The position numbers and the translations under genes were made by a program. Shown here one piece after another: positions 7,580-15,765 of a DNA stretch of 64,000 bases (positions are counted from its first letter, which is position 1; every line of letters begins with the position of its first letter). Source of the DNA: Rugamonas aquatica (GTDB lineage Bacteria; Pseudomonadota; Gammaproteobacteria; Burkholderiales; Burkholderiaceae_D); assembly GCF_009380215.1 (NCBI RefSeq), contig NZ_WHUG01000006.1:280099-344098 (forward strand). Reading direction: 5' to 3'. The notes under the pieces are model-generated. The model ran no database searches. It saw only the letters and a list, made by a program, of their open reading frames with translations, and was not told where the DNA came from.

Positions 7580-8006
7580 CGTTCCCACTGAAATTGTTGA
7601 GGCATATGTTTTTGCTAATACTCCTGCCTATCTATATCGAAAACTTGTGGCGAGTACATATGTTTCGGCGTTAAATAAATTATCAAAAGATAATTTGTCG
7701 GAATTGGTGGTCCGATCAACGAATGGCACGGTAGAGGCAGTCGCTTTGGCTTATGCCGCATTGCTTTCTTTGCTTCGCTCTGGGGAAGCTAACCTTGCGA
7801 AAGAGTTAGTGGTTAAAGCTCAATTGAATTGGGCAAACGAAATTATTTTACTCCATCAACAGAAAAACACTTCTGTTAATAATGCTCATTACGTTTCGGC
7901 TACTGCCCCTCAGGCCACAGGAACTCCTCAAATGGGTATTGTAGGGAGCTATAGATCAGGTCACCCTAGTTCAAATTTTGTATCATATTCGCCTGCTAAT
8001 TCATGA
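7569..8006 (+). CDS. Hypothetical protein, middle gene of AT-rich operon
   Basis: A 145-aa protein, mostly helical for the first 100 residues ('AYLYRKLVASTYVSALNKLS', 'EAVALAYAALLSLLRSG', 'NWANEIILLHQQKN'), then a disordered Ser/Pro/Gly tail. The repeat-like helical hairpins could form a small TPR-like or adaptor fold. No signal peptide or membrane segment. Its start lies within the end of the hydrolase gene (11-bp overlap) and its stop overlaps the next start by 4 bp, so the three proteins are translationally coupled and probably act together. Family not recognised. Confidence 0.6.
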   Translation: MEINVPTEIVEAYVFANTPAYLYRKLVASTYVSALNKLSKDNLSELVVRSTNGTVEAVALAYAALLSLLRSGEANLAKELVVKAQLNWANEIILLHQQKNTSVNNAHYVSATAPQATGTPQMGIVGSYRSGHPSSNFVSYSPANS

Positions 8007-8431
8007 TCAGTTCAATCTTTACAGTTGTCGCTAACCGAGCAATAGTGGATGCTAGGTCGCAAAATCTTTCATTGATAGATATTTTTGAGGGATTTAAGTC
8101 TATTAGTTTTCCTGTTGTAATTCCTAGTGTTGCTGTAGTCTTCTATCTGCAGCGTGCTGAGGGAGATGCAAATATACAGGAAGGTATTATTAAATACGAA
8201 ATTGATAATTCAGTTGTCTTTAGTACTCCCGTACAGATTGATTTTCAAGAAAATTTGACAACTAGACTTATCTTTGAAGTCGAAGGTTTTCTAATTCCAT
8301 CTATTGGACAACTAAAGATTAATTTATCTATTAATGATTCTGTCGTTGCGGAATACCAAGCGCCGGTCATGCAGTTAGAGATTCCTGCGCCTGCTTTGGC
8401 GGCAGCACCTACGCGCGACCCAAGCATCTAG
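8003..8431 (+). CDS. DUF6941-like protein, third gene of AT-rich operon
   Basis: A 142-aa protein opening with 'VVANRAIVDARSQNLSLIDI' and 'FEGFKSISFPVVIPSVAVVF', the pattern I know from DUF6941 proteins ('...DAETNKLSLFNIFEEI... FP..IP'). The remainder looks like a beta-sandwich ('IKYEIDNSVVFSTPVQIDF', 'GFLIPSIGQLKINLSIND') and ends in a Pro/Ala-rich tail. No signal peptide. It overlaps the previous stop by 4 bp (ATGA). DUF6941 has no established function. The operon's base composition differs sharply from flanking genes, indicating separate acquisition. Confidence 0.6.
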   Translation: MISSIFTVVANRAIVDARSQNLSLIDIFEGFKSISFPVVIPSVAVVFYLQRAEGDANIQEGIIKYEIDNSVVFSTPVQIDFQENLTTRLIFEVEGFLIPSIGQLKINLSINDSVVAEYQAPVMQLEIPAPALAAAPTRDPSI

Positions 8432-8755
8432 TTCACGGAAGTCATGCGCTCCTATGAAGTCCAAGGCTGTCTTAGCTGAGCGGACGTGATTGGGGGCATT
8501 TTTTGGGGGGGATGTTAAGAAGTGAACCCAATATCTGTGGCTTAAGCTTATGATTAAAAACGATTTTCTTTTATGGGTTCGGTAGAAGCCGACACATCAC
8601 AACATGGACATACAACGCCTCCGTTGCCAAGTTCCTCCTACAGCTGAACCCATCGTAGCCGCTTCCGGATATCGTCGTTCATGACGCCATCTAATTGAAA
8701 CGATGTCTATGAGTCATACATTTGAAGTAGTCCCCAAGAATAGCATCTGCATCGC
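8432..8755. other. Non-coding gap between convergent operons
   Basis: This 324-bp interval separates the AT-rich operon from the 3' end of the ABC-3C locus. It contains a run of seven Gs (8505-8511) but no convincing gene, RNA or T-tailed hairpin. Confidence 0.4.
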
Positions 8756-9982
8756 TCACTTGGTTGTTTTCACTATCTGCTCGCGAATTACGCGATGAGC
8801 ATCGACGAGCGCTGCGCCATACAAATCTAGATAGTGGGTGGCTGTAGCATGCTTGTATTCGATATCAAGTAGCGCATCCCACCAGGGCATTCTCGAACCT
8901 CGTTTGCCCAAAACAGAGCCTGGGGCAACTTCGCCATTTAGTAGCTCATCAAACTCTCTTGGATTGAGCGTTTCTCCGACACAGTACATGTTCGAGTGGG
9001 GCTTCGAAAGCTCTCTGATTAAGTTGTAAAGGCTAAGTAATTGCGCGCTGCCAGTTCCACCAACGTGCGCGCTGACGTGGCAATAAGTATTCAAACGATG
9101 AAACTTCCAATCATTATATTTTAGGACAATTACGCATTCCCCCTGCTCTGAACCGCATCTAACAAAGATAACTTCTTCCGGTGTGCTCGAACGGATTAGT
9201 GGTAGCGCCTGATATGCCTCAGGAAAAAAAGGTTCTGAGTGGTAAAACGGTGAGCCTTTTCCGTGAACAATCCATTCTGCATTGATGCAGAAGAGGTCTC
9301 CGATTTTTTTAAGTAGCTCAATCGAGGGCTCATCCGCGCCGCTAAAATAGTCATCGAGCTCGGTAATCTTCTCGATTCCAAGCAGCTCGGCGATTTCTGA
9401 AACAGTCAAGCAATCAGAGTGGTTTCCGTTTAGCTTGGATACCAACATGCGCAATCTTTCGGAACGCTGTGAGTTGGCAGCTCGGACATTAACATTTACG
9501 AGGCCGTCCCCTTCAGTTCTAACATTATCAAAGTAGATAGGGAAGTGTAGTCGCGCGATGTCTATGTGCATGGCGAGGAGGGCAGTCAGGTCATCCCACG
9601 CCATAATCGAAATAGGATACTTTCCCTGAGCTGAGCGTTCCAAGGTCAATGCGAGGACTTGGCTTTGTAACGAAGCATCTCGCCGGGCCGTTGTTGCGAA
9701 AACTAAATGGCTTAATCGCGGTTGCATTTGGTCCGCTCTAGCGATGTCGCTAAGCACTTCAGAAAATGCCAATCGTTTGCTACGTACTTTGCATTGGACC
9801 GCATGAACTTCCAGACCGCTGTTGGGGCGCCCGACGATGTCAATGCCGCTTTGATTTTGGCCTTTCACACCGTACAACTGTGCTTGGCTGTCGTTCCAAG
9901 AACGCTTGAACAGCTCTAAGCAAAGATGTTCAAAATCAGTCGCCTCGTTGGGGGGAGGAATTGGGAGTCCGTGCGATGCCAT
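8756..9982 (-). CDS. Mrr-like restriction endonuclease with internal helix-turn-helix domain
   Basis: 408 aa from ATG at 9982, preceded by TAGGAG; an upstream in-frame ATG at 10132 would overlap the previous gene by 140 bp and is unlikely. Residues 17-65 form a PD-(D/E)xK core of the Mrr type: E18 in 'FEHLCLELF', D48 in 'QSGIDIVGR', Q63-C-K65 in 'HAVQCKVRS'. Residues about 175-245 look like a Cro/C1-type HTH ('LTVSEIAELLGIEKITELDD', 'CINAEWIVHGKGSPF'). The C-terminal third is unassigned. Last gene of the ABC-3C operon, starting 10 bp after the ATPase stop. It is probably a DNA-targeting effector or regulator; DNA cleavage is inferred. Confidence 0.75.
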   Translation of the reverse strand: MASHGLPIPPPNEATDFEHLCLELFKRSWNDSQAQLYGVKGQNQSGIDIVGRPNSGLEVHAVQCKVRSKRLAFSEVLSDIARADQMQPRLSHLVFATTARRDASLQSQVLALTLERSAQGKYPISIMAWDDLTALLAMHIDIARLHFPIYFDNVRTEGDGLVNVNVRAANSQRSERLRMLVSKLNGNHSDCLTVSEIAELLGIEKITELDDYFSGADEPSIELLKKIGDLFCINAEWIVHGKGSPFYHSEPFFPEAYQALPLIRSSTPEEVIFVRCGSEQGECVIVLKYNDWKFHRLNTYCHVSAHVGGTGSAQLLSLYNLIRELSKPHSNMYCVGETLNPREFDELLNGEVAPGSVLGKRGSRMPWWDALLDIEYKHATATHYLDLYGAALVDAHRVIREQIVKTTK

Positions 9983-9992
9983 CCAAGTGCTC

Positions 9993-11957
9993 CTAGCCGT
10001 TAAGCCAGGCAGATGGAACCAATGCTTTTCCTCGCCACTCTTCAACCAATTCAACGTTTGGCAGCTCGCCCCAAACTTCTTCGTCTGCATGGTCAAGAAC
10101 GATAATCTGCAAAGCGTCTCCCTTTTTGCCAATTACTTTGTCGAACAAGCTGAACACTTTGCGCACCGCATCCAAATCTTCATCTTTGAATTTAGGATCG
10201 TCTTCGTCCGCATCATTTTTACCCTTAGCACGGCGCGTAGGAAAATACACTTGGCTCGGTTGGTCGAAAATAAGAATGCCAGGAACAGGGTGTTTTGGTC
10301 TATTGACGAAGAACCCTTGAAGCGCTAGGGTCATTGCGACGTGGTAGGCGAGCCAGTTCGCTCCGCTTCCAATCTCCCAAAGGTAATCATCTCGCGAGTC
10401 GCGCCTAACTTTCACCGTTAGGTCTTTTACGATAAGTTTTATTGGTGCATCGGGCCATTCCCCGTCAAGTTGAGGAATGAGTTTTGCCGCGTAATCTTCG
10501 ACTTCCGTTAAGGCTAGTTCCAGCTTTCTTCGAATCTCTTGTTCTGCGACGATTGGTGTCAATTCCTTGATGCGATTCTTTAGACTTGCGATCTCTTCAT
10601 TGAGATCTGACGATGGTTCCACGACTTCGTAGAGCCGGATAGACTCTTCCAATCGTCCCAAGAAGCGAGCGTTGCGCTCGCGTCGTAAACTAACTTGTTT
10701 AGCAATTTGAGAGCGACCTTCGATTGCCGAAATTTCTTTTCGAGTAGCTTGAAGGTCATTCAAAATAGTTTGCGTTCCCTCTCGTTGCCGCAGCATCTCT
10801 CTACCCAAGTCTTCTACTGCACGTGGATGGGATCGCAAGCGCATTTCAACAGCATCGAGTGCGATGCATAGTTTATTCAGCCGGCTGCGCCCCTCTTCGC
10901 TTGGTTCGAATACTACATTTCCTCCATCTTCCGCAAGACCTCGGATCCATTTAGATAGCGATAGACGATCGCGCTGTACGAGCAGAGAACGTGAGTATGC
11001 ATCTGTGCTTTCTTCTAAACGCTGTAGCTCCTTCAATCGTTGTCTACTTGTATTGTATTTCGCGGTAGTGTCCGTTTCGATTTTTCGAAGCTCTGCCAGA
11101 CGGGTAAGTGCTGCGTCCATAGAACCCATGGTTTCCTCACCGGCCGAGGGGTCGCCTAGCACGACTTTCTTCAACAGCTCTATGGTTGGCGGCCATTCTT
11201 TCGGCAGCGCGGTATTAGGAGCTAGCAAGCCGAATTCAATCGCTTGACGAATCCAACCGTCCCCCTCCTTTTGCCAACGGGCACCGCTGGCCTTTCTAGT
11301 TAGCAATTCGCCGTCTTTTCGCTTAAGGCTCCGTTGCAAATGTTCAAGCTCGTGGCGGGCCTGAAGAAGCTCCGGCGTGATAGCGCCTAGAACGTAAGGA
11401 AAGATAGTCTTCAATTTTTCCCTATGCTCAGTCGTATCAGCCTTGAAGAACATCACGTCTGGGTTTGCTACAATATTTTGCGGCTGGAAAGTAAATGCCA
11501 TGAGATCTCGAAAACTCGGGCGAGTCTTAAAGCTATCATTTGTGCCCGGTTCGAATTCAAGGTTCGATAAGCCCGCAAGTCGGTTGAGCACTAACTTTAC
11601 GTTTTCGACGTTGCTATTCTTCCCAGTAATTTCGTTTGGGATCACTGCGTTCGCGTCTTCCAGAAAGTACATATCGGACGTGCTTTGTTGTCGGCCAGGC
11701 TCGCGCCGCGCCAGCAACTTCTCCCCTTCAACTGTATCGATCAGGATGCCAAACCATGCACACGTTTCCCGAATTACTCCCACGGGGATTGCACATTTCT
11801 CCGCGCCCAGACAGTAGTCGATGATCGGTATCACAGCAGATTTTCCAGTCTTGGAACGCCCGCTGATGACGTTCACCTTTCCCGGTGCAAAAGGAACAAC
11901 GCGAGGAGATTGCCCATTTCGTGGCCAGAGAATTACTTTTTTTATTTGAAAGTACAT
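9993..11957 (-). CDS. SMC/RecN-like ATPase, DUF3732 (ABC-three-component system)
   Basis: 654 aa. The N-terminus carries a Walker A loop 'ISGRSKTGKS' (residues 31-40) after a short beta-hairpin, then a long helical coiled-coil middle (about 190-470) and a C-terminal ABC half with 'IGSGANWLAYHVAMTLALQG' (signature-like) and 'ILIFDQPSQVYFP' (Walker B-like), closing with 'IIVLDHADEEVWGELP'. This is the DUF3732 architecture of ABC-three-component conflict systems defined by Aravind and colleagues. It abuts the middle-component gene with no gap. In the model such ATPases sense or load on DNA and license the effector; that mechanism is inference here. Confidence 0.85.
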   Translation of the reverse strand: MYFQIKKVILWPRNGQSPRVVPFAPGKVNVISGRSKTGKSAVIPIIDYCLGAEKCAIPVGVIRETCAWFGILIDTVEGEKLLARREPGRQQSTSDMYFLEDANAVIPNEITGKNSNVENVKLVLNRLAGLSNLEFEPGTNDSFKTRPSFRDLMAFTFQPQNIVANPDVMFFKADTTEHREKLKTIFPYVLGAITPELLQARHELEHLQRSLKRKDGELLTRKASGARWQKEGDGWIRQAIEFGLLAPNTALPKEWPPTIELLKKVVLGDPSAGEETMGSMDAALTRLAELRKIETDTTAKYNTSRQRLKELQRLEESTDAYSRSLLVQRDRLSLSKWIRGLAEDGGNVVFEPSEEGRSRLNKLCIALDAVEMRLRSHPRAVEDLGREMLRQREGTQTILNDLQATRKEISAIEGRSQIAKQVSLRRERNARFLGRLEESIRLYEVVEPSSDLNEEIASLKNRIKELTPIVAEQEIRRKLELALTEVEDYAAKLIPQLDGEWPDAPIKLIVKDLTVKVRRDSRDDYLWEIGSGANWLAYHVAMTLALQGFFVNRPKHPVPGILIFDQPSQVYFPTRRAKGKNDADEDDPKFKDEDLDAVRKVFSLFDKVIGKKGDALQIIVLDHADEEVWGELPNVELVEEWRGKALVPSAWLNG

Positions 11958-12461
11958 TTAGAATTCCACACAAAGAGTTCTTGCAATATGTTCGTCTGTT
12001 AGGCTTCCAAACCAATGCCCAACACGCTCGCATGCTGGATTAACCCAGCTGAGTCCTATGGGAAGCTCCTGCGGTGCTTTGTCCGCGCCTAGCTGGCGAG
12101 ATCTTATCGATGCGAGTTCAACATTAAGGGTAAGCAGGCCTGCTTGCTCCCCCAATGCGATGGACTCTAATGTCAACTCGCGTAGTTGCCGAACCCGATT
12201 GTGAATCGTCAGTATTTCTTCCCTCTGTTCACCTAATTTTCCGGCGAACAGTGCAAAACCGGAAGCTTTATGTGTGCTAAGGATTACCTTTCGAGTTGCC
12301 TCATGGAGCACCAATGGGAGAACTAGAAAAGCTAACGGGATTCTGGGTTCATTGTTCTCTCGTGCTTCGAAGGCGAGCCCAAATCTCCAAAGTGCATAGG
12401 CTCCCAATGTTGGGTTTTGGACTGTGGAAATCTCGTTAGGGTATTGAGCTCGAACATTCAT
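11958..12461 (-). CDS. ABC-three-component system middle component
   Basis: A 167-aa alpha-helical protein matching the middle component of ABC-3C systems: 'NPTLGAYALWRFGLAFEA' near residue 16, 'IPLAFLVLPLVLHEATRKVI' near 41, then an amphipathic helix set and 'IGLSWVNPACERVGHWFG' near the end. The family is small, linker-like and always sits between an effector and an ABC ATPase gene. Here its ATG overlaps the effector stop by 4 bp (12458-12461) and its stop is immediately followed by the ATPase start, implying a stoichiometric complex. The hydrophobic stretch is too short and mixed to be a clear membrane anchor. Confidence 0.8.
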   Translation of the reverse strand: MNVRAQYPNEISTVQNPTLGAYALWRFGLAFEARENNEPRIPLAFLVLPLVLHEATRKVILSTHKASGFALFAGKLGEQREEILTIHNRVRQLRELTLESIALGEQAGLLTLNVELASIRSRQLGADKAPQELPIGLSWVNPACERVGHWFGSLTDEHIARTLCVEF

Positions 12462-13633
12462 TCCTCGTCCTCTTTTTCCAATAACTCGGGATATTTAGGA
12501 TGCCAGCCCAAGCGTCTCGTATTGGCTAACGCATTGAAACTCCCATGTGTAAAATGTCCCGGCACCTGTTTGCCCTCTACTGGTAAACTTAGCTGCGCGC
12601 ACTGTCCATACACCATTGCCCCGCGCGATACATCGTCTTTTTCGGAAAATTGACTGTTGATAACCATGCCAATGGCGCTGTGCTTACGGAGCAGGTCATC
12701 ATCCAGTTCGTCGAAACTATCGGGGTAAACAAGCCCTTGGTCGGCCCATATAACTTTATCTGATGACGTACGTAGGAAATCGCTAACCGCAAGTAGTCTT
12801 TGAGATTTCTGCACATTTATCAGATCTAGTTGCGCAACGAAATCAGGACGACTCGATAACAGTGATTCGACCTCTCCTTTTGCAGGCGGCGGCGAAATCG
12901 AGTTTAAATATGAAGGCATATTATTTTTTCGCACAAAGGCGTGAAACTCCTTGAGAAAGTCGGAACGTGACACGATAGCCGGTTTTTTCTGTCGTATGAG
13001 GGCATCGGCGCGCTCCTTGGCAAGTCCGATCCCCACTGCACACAAGATATCAACGGATTCTTCATCAGTTGTTGGACTGAGTAACTTCCGGATAGCATCA
13101 ATTGGATCCAGGTCTGCTGAGATTACTTGAATTCGCTCTACGAATGCCTGTCTCCGAGCATCGTCAAAATTGAGAAATTTCGTAATGTAGACCAAGCACG
13201 CATCTGCCGGAGGTTTCAGAGCAACTTGGGCGGAAATTTTAGAAACAAGCTGGTGAACGTCTGATGCCGTATTCGCTTGCGAAATTGCTGAACTAAGATC
13301 TCCCTGATAAATAGGGGTAACATATATCTGGAAAGTAGTCTGACTAAGAGTCACCCGACCGGCTTCAATGTCGTCAATCCAATTTCCTATGGTTTTCCAT
13401 AGATCAACCGACCAATCTGATAAAGGATTATGTGCTAGCGCACTTTTTGTTTGCTCCAATAGGATATCTCCATTGGCATAATGCACGGCGACATCGTCAA
13501 GGTGCTCTAAAGACACTCTGGCACCCTTTGGGGCGGACAGCAAGTGCCAAAACATACGAATAGGCTGAAGTGCGTATCCGAGATACTGCCCGGGCGCGTT
13601 GTGTTTCGACTTAACTACCTTAGGCTTTTTCAC
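12458..13633 (-). CDS. ABC-three-component effector, putative PD-(D/E)xK nuclease
   Basis: 391 aa from a GTG start at 13633 with AAGGA seven bases upstream. The N-terminus reads 'GQYLGYALQPIRMFWHLL' then 'VSLEHLDDVAVHYANGDILL' and 'EQTKSA'. The E43...D47...E60-Q-x-K63 spacing matches the Cap4/DUF4297-type nuclease fold seen in ABC-3C and CD-NTase effectors. The remaining about 320 residues form a helical C-terminal domain typical of ABC-3C proteins ('VEGKQVPGHFTHGSFNALAN' near the end). First gene of the four-gene operon. I infer it is the nucleic-acid-cutting effector held by the middle component and ATPase. Confidence 0.72.
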   Translation of the reverse strand: MKKPKVVKSKHNAPGQYLGYALQPIRMFWHLLSAPKGARVSLEHLDDVAVHYANGDILLEQTKSALAHNPLSDWSVDLWKTIGNWIDDIEAGRVTLSQTTFQIYVTPIYQGDLSSAISQANTASDVHQLVSKISAQVALKPPADACLVYITKFLNFDDARRQAFVERIQVISADLDPIDAIRKLLSPTTDEESVDILCAVGIGLAKERADALIRQKKPAIVSRSDFLKEFHAFVRKNNMPSYLNSISPPPAKGEVESLLSSRPDFVAQLDLINVQKSQRLLAVSDFLRTSSDKVIWADQGLVYPDSFDELDDDLLRKHSAIGMVINSQFSEKDDVSRGAMVYGQCAQLSLPVEGKQVPGHFTHGSFNALANTRRLGWHPKYPELLEKEDEE

Positions 13634-13755
13634 TTCCGTTCCTTCAAAGAATGCGGTGCCGCAGGCCGATGATGTATTCCGGTTGAAGCCATGTGCACTT
13701 CGCCACGACAGCAGTCGGTTGCCTGTTAGCCAGGCAAGTAATAGACGGTGTCAAT

Positions 13756-13799
13756 AGTTGCTGATAGTTGCTAGGTAAAGTTGCTTAGAAGAGTATAAT
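13756..13799 (+). promoter_or_regulatory. Putative promoter with three AGTTGCT repeats before the methyltransferase operon
   Basis: A consensus -10 box TATAAT lies at 13794-13799, 39 bp before the methyltransferase ATG. Upstream are three direct AGTTGCT copies at 13756-13762, 13766-13772 and 13779-13785, about 10 and 13 bp apart, overlapping the -35 area (TTGCTA, 13769-13774). Their phasing suggests a repressor or activator site. The divergent ABC-3C operon starts 120 bp away, so both operons could share it. Confidence 0.55.
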
Positions 13800-13837
13800 C
13801 GATTGCACCGCTTGTTGACCATTGGAAATTCACTGTG

Positions 13838-14659
13838 ATGAATAGACAGCCATGGCTAGTGCAGTTGAGAACCGACCTCATCGTGAAGCCACTTCAGAGT
13901 GACCCTCGTACGGCGGGAGGAAACCTACTTGGTAGGCAGATGGGTTGGATCTTTAATCATGCCATCGATGGCGGACAGGCAGACTTTGATGAGCCAATCG
14001 AAGATCTGACTCCTCGCGATAGGGCGCGGCTCTATGCCTATGCCAACCAGAAAACCCATGTTGACGAATTGATCCATGCTTTTGGAAAGCTTCTGGCGGA
14101 TGTCGGTGCGGTGCAAAATGCAACAGTGATCGACATCGGTTGTGGTCCGTTTACTGGTGGTCTCGCCTTGGCAAACCAAGTAGGTGTTCACTTTCCGTAC
14201 CGATATTTCGGGATCGACAGAGCACATTCTATGCTTGCGTTTGGGCGTGAACTCGCTGACGAATTGTTCGTGCGAGGAGTGATGCATCCTGAAACAGTGG
14301 TCAGCTTTCATACCCACTTAGATAACGTTGATTTCGGTCTTCGACGCGCTGCTGAAGCCACCATTTTTGTCCTATCTTTCCTACTTGCCAGTAGCACCAT
14401 AAATGTTGAGGACTTAGTCGCGGAGATGGTGCGTGCCTGCGACCGAGCAGCACTGGGGCGGGTAATCGTGCTTTATACAAATGCTGCTGGCCCTACCGCG
14501 CGACGCAATTTCGCCCCATTTAAAGCTGCAATGGAGAAAACTGGCTTCGCAATGCATATTGAGGCAATTGAACAATTTGAGGATACAGAGAAGCCAAGAC
14601 CTATCCACTACGCACTTTTCGTGCGCCAACCAATTACTTTATCGATTGCTGAATTCTAA
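13838..14659 (+). CDS. SAM-dependent methyltransferase-like protein
   Basis: 273 aa from ATG at 13838 with GGAAA upstream. The Rossmann methyltransferase motif I is 'VIDIGCGPFTGGLALAN' (residues 97-113), followed by 'YRYFGIDRAHSML' (motif II acidic position) and 'ATIFVLSFLLASSTI' (strand 4). The N-terminal about 90 residues are helical with 'YANQKTHVDELIHAFGKLL'. No DPPY or PCQ DNA-methylation motif is visible, so it is more like a small-molecule, RNA or protein methyltransferase than a standard modification enzyme. First gene of a tight three-gene operon; the next gene starts 2 bp after its stop. Confidence 0.75.
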   Translation: MNRQPWLVQLRTDLIVKPLQSDPRTAGGNLLGRQMGWIFNHAIDGGQADFDEPIEDLTPRDRARLYAYANQKTHVDELIHAFGKLLADVGAVQNATVIDIGCGPFTGGLALANQVGVHFPYRYFGIDRAHSMLAFGRELADELFVRGVMHPETVVSFHTHLDNVDFGLRRAAEATIFVLSFLLASSTINVEDLVAEMVRACDRAALGRVIVLYTNAAGPTARRNFAPFKAAMEKTGFAMHIEAIEQFEDTEKPRPIHYALFVRQPITLSIAEF

Positions 14660-14661
14660 CG

Positions 14662-15765
14662 ATGCAGCTCCCCATTTTTGATGACTTGGTCGAAGAGCAA
14701 CTCAAGGTCTATGAATATACGCCTGCGCAGTCAATGCTTGTGGTTGGGCCGCCTGGTTCTGGAAAAACTTCGATGGCGATATGGCGCGCGCGTGTCATGG
14801 TCTCCCCTGATTTAAATTTAAACGTTGCGCTGATAACTAAAAACAGACTCCTATCTGCTGTTGCAGGCCAATTAGCTCGCGAGAATAATAATGCTGGAAT
14901 TGAAACCGCTACTATGCACAGTTTCGTTGCCAGAGATTACAGTCGCCGCATTGGGGGAATGATTCCATCAGTTGCACGATTTAAGTATGACTGGGAGCAG
15001 ATTTTTTCTGATTATGAAAAAGCGGAGATTGAACCAATCTTAGATAATTTGATAATTGACGAGGGGCAGAATCTTCCAATTCAATTCTTTCATTGGGCGA
15101 AAAGGTATGGCGCTAAACACCTTTCGGTATTCGCAGATGAGCATCAAACAACAGAAAACGACGGCATTTCAATTCGCGAGTTGCAACATGTTGGATTTCG
15201 CAAGGTTTTTCCCCTTTTAGTTAATCATCGAAATACCAAAAATATCGCGACGTTGGTCGGATGTTTCCACTCGGACAGGAAAATCCCACAAGCAAGTCCT
15301 AAGCGCGGGCTCGGAGCGCCTCCGTCGCTTTTAGAAGTCGACACATGGGAGGAGTTCGCAGACTTGGTTGCGGCCCGGTTTAAGAACCGAAGAGAGGCAA
15401 TTGGCGTGATCGTCCATTTTGTGAGCGAGGTCAATGCCATGCAAACCCTTCTGAAGGCAAGGCTACCTGAAACGCGTGTGGATGCGTACACTAACAAAAC
15501 TCGGAAAGGTGAAGAGTTGGCTATAGAGATGCGGGTGCCTGGGGTAACGATTATTTCCGGAGAGTCCGCAATTGGCCTAGAATTTGACGCTCTCTACTTG
15601 CAAGATCTTAGCCGATCGCTTCCAATTGTAGATCCACTGCAACAGCGCAGGTTGTACATGCTATGCGCTCGCGCCAGGGAGATGCTATTCCTGGTAAATG
15701 GTCCAACTAAATTGAGCAAAGTGCAATTAGAATCCTTACCCTCACCACCAATTCTTGAACGATGA
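14662..15765 (+). CDS. Compact superfamily 1 (UvrD/PIF1-like) helicase
   Basis: 367 aa, short for an SF1 helicase but with all core motifs: Walker A 'VVGPPGSGKTSMAI' (residues 27-40), motif Ia 'LITKNRLLSAVAGQL', motif II 'LIIDEGQNLP' (130-139, DEGQ rather than DExx), motif III 'VFADEHQTT', motif IV 'LLVNHRNTKNIATL', motif V 'TIISGESAIGLEFDALYL' and motif VI 'RRLYMLCARAREML'. The 1B/2B accessory domains of UvrD are missing, so it may depend on a partner for DNA binding. Its stop overlaps the next gene's start by 4 bp, implying a complex with the AlkB-fusion protein. Confidence 0.85.
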   Translation: MQLPIFDDLVEEQLKVYEYTPAQSMLVVGPPGSGKTSMAIWRARVMVSPDLNLNVALITKNRLLSAVAGQLARENNNAGIETATMHSFVARDYSRRIGGMIPSVARFKYDWEQIFSDYEKAEIEPILDNLIIDEGQNLPIQFFHWAKRYGAKHLSVFADEHQTTENDGISIRELQHVGFRKVFPLLVNHRNTKNIATLVGCFHSDRKIPQASPKRGLGAPPSLLEVDTWEEFADLVAARFKNRREAIGVIVHFVSEVNAMQTLLKARLPETRVDAYTNKTRKGEELAIEMRVPGVTIISGESAIGLEFDALYLQDLSRSLPIVDPLQQRRLYMLCARAREMLFLVNGPTKLSKVQLESLPSPPILER

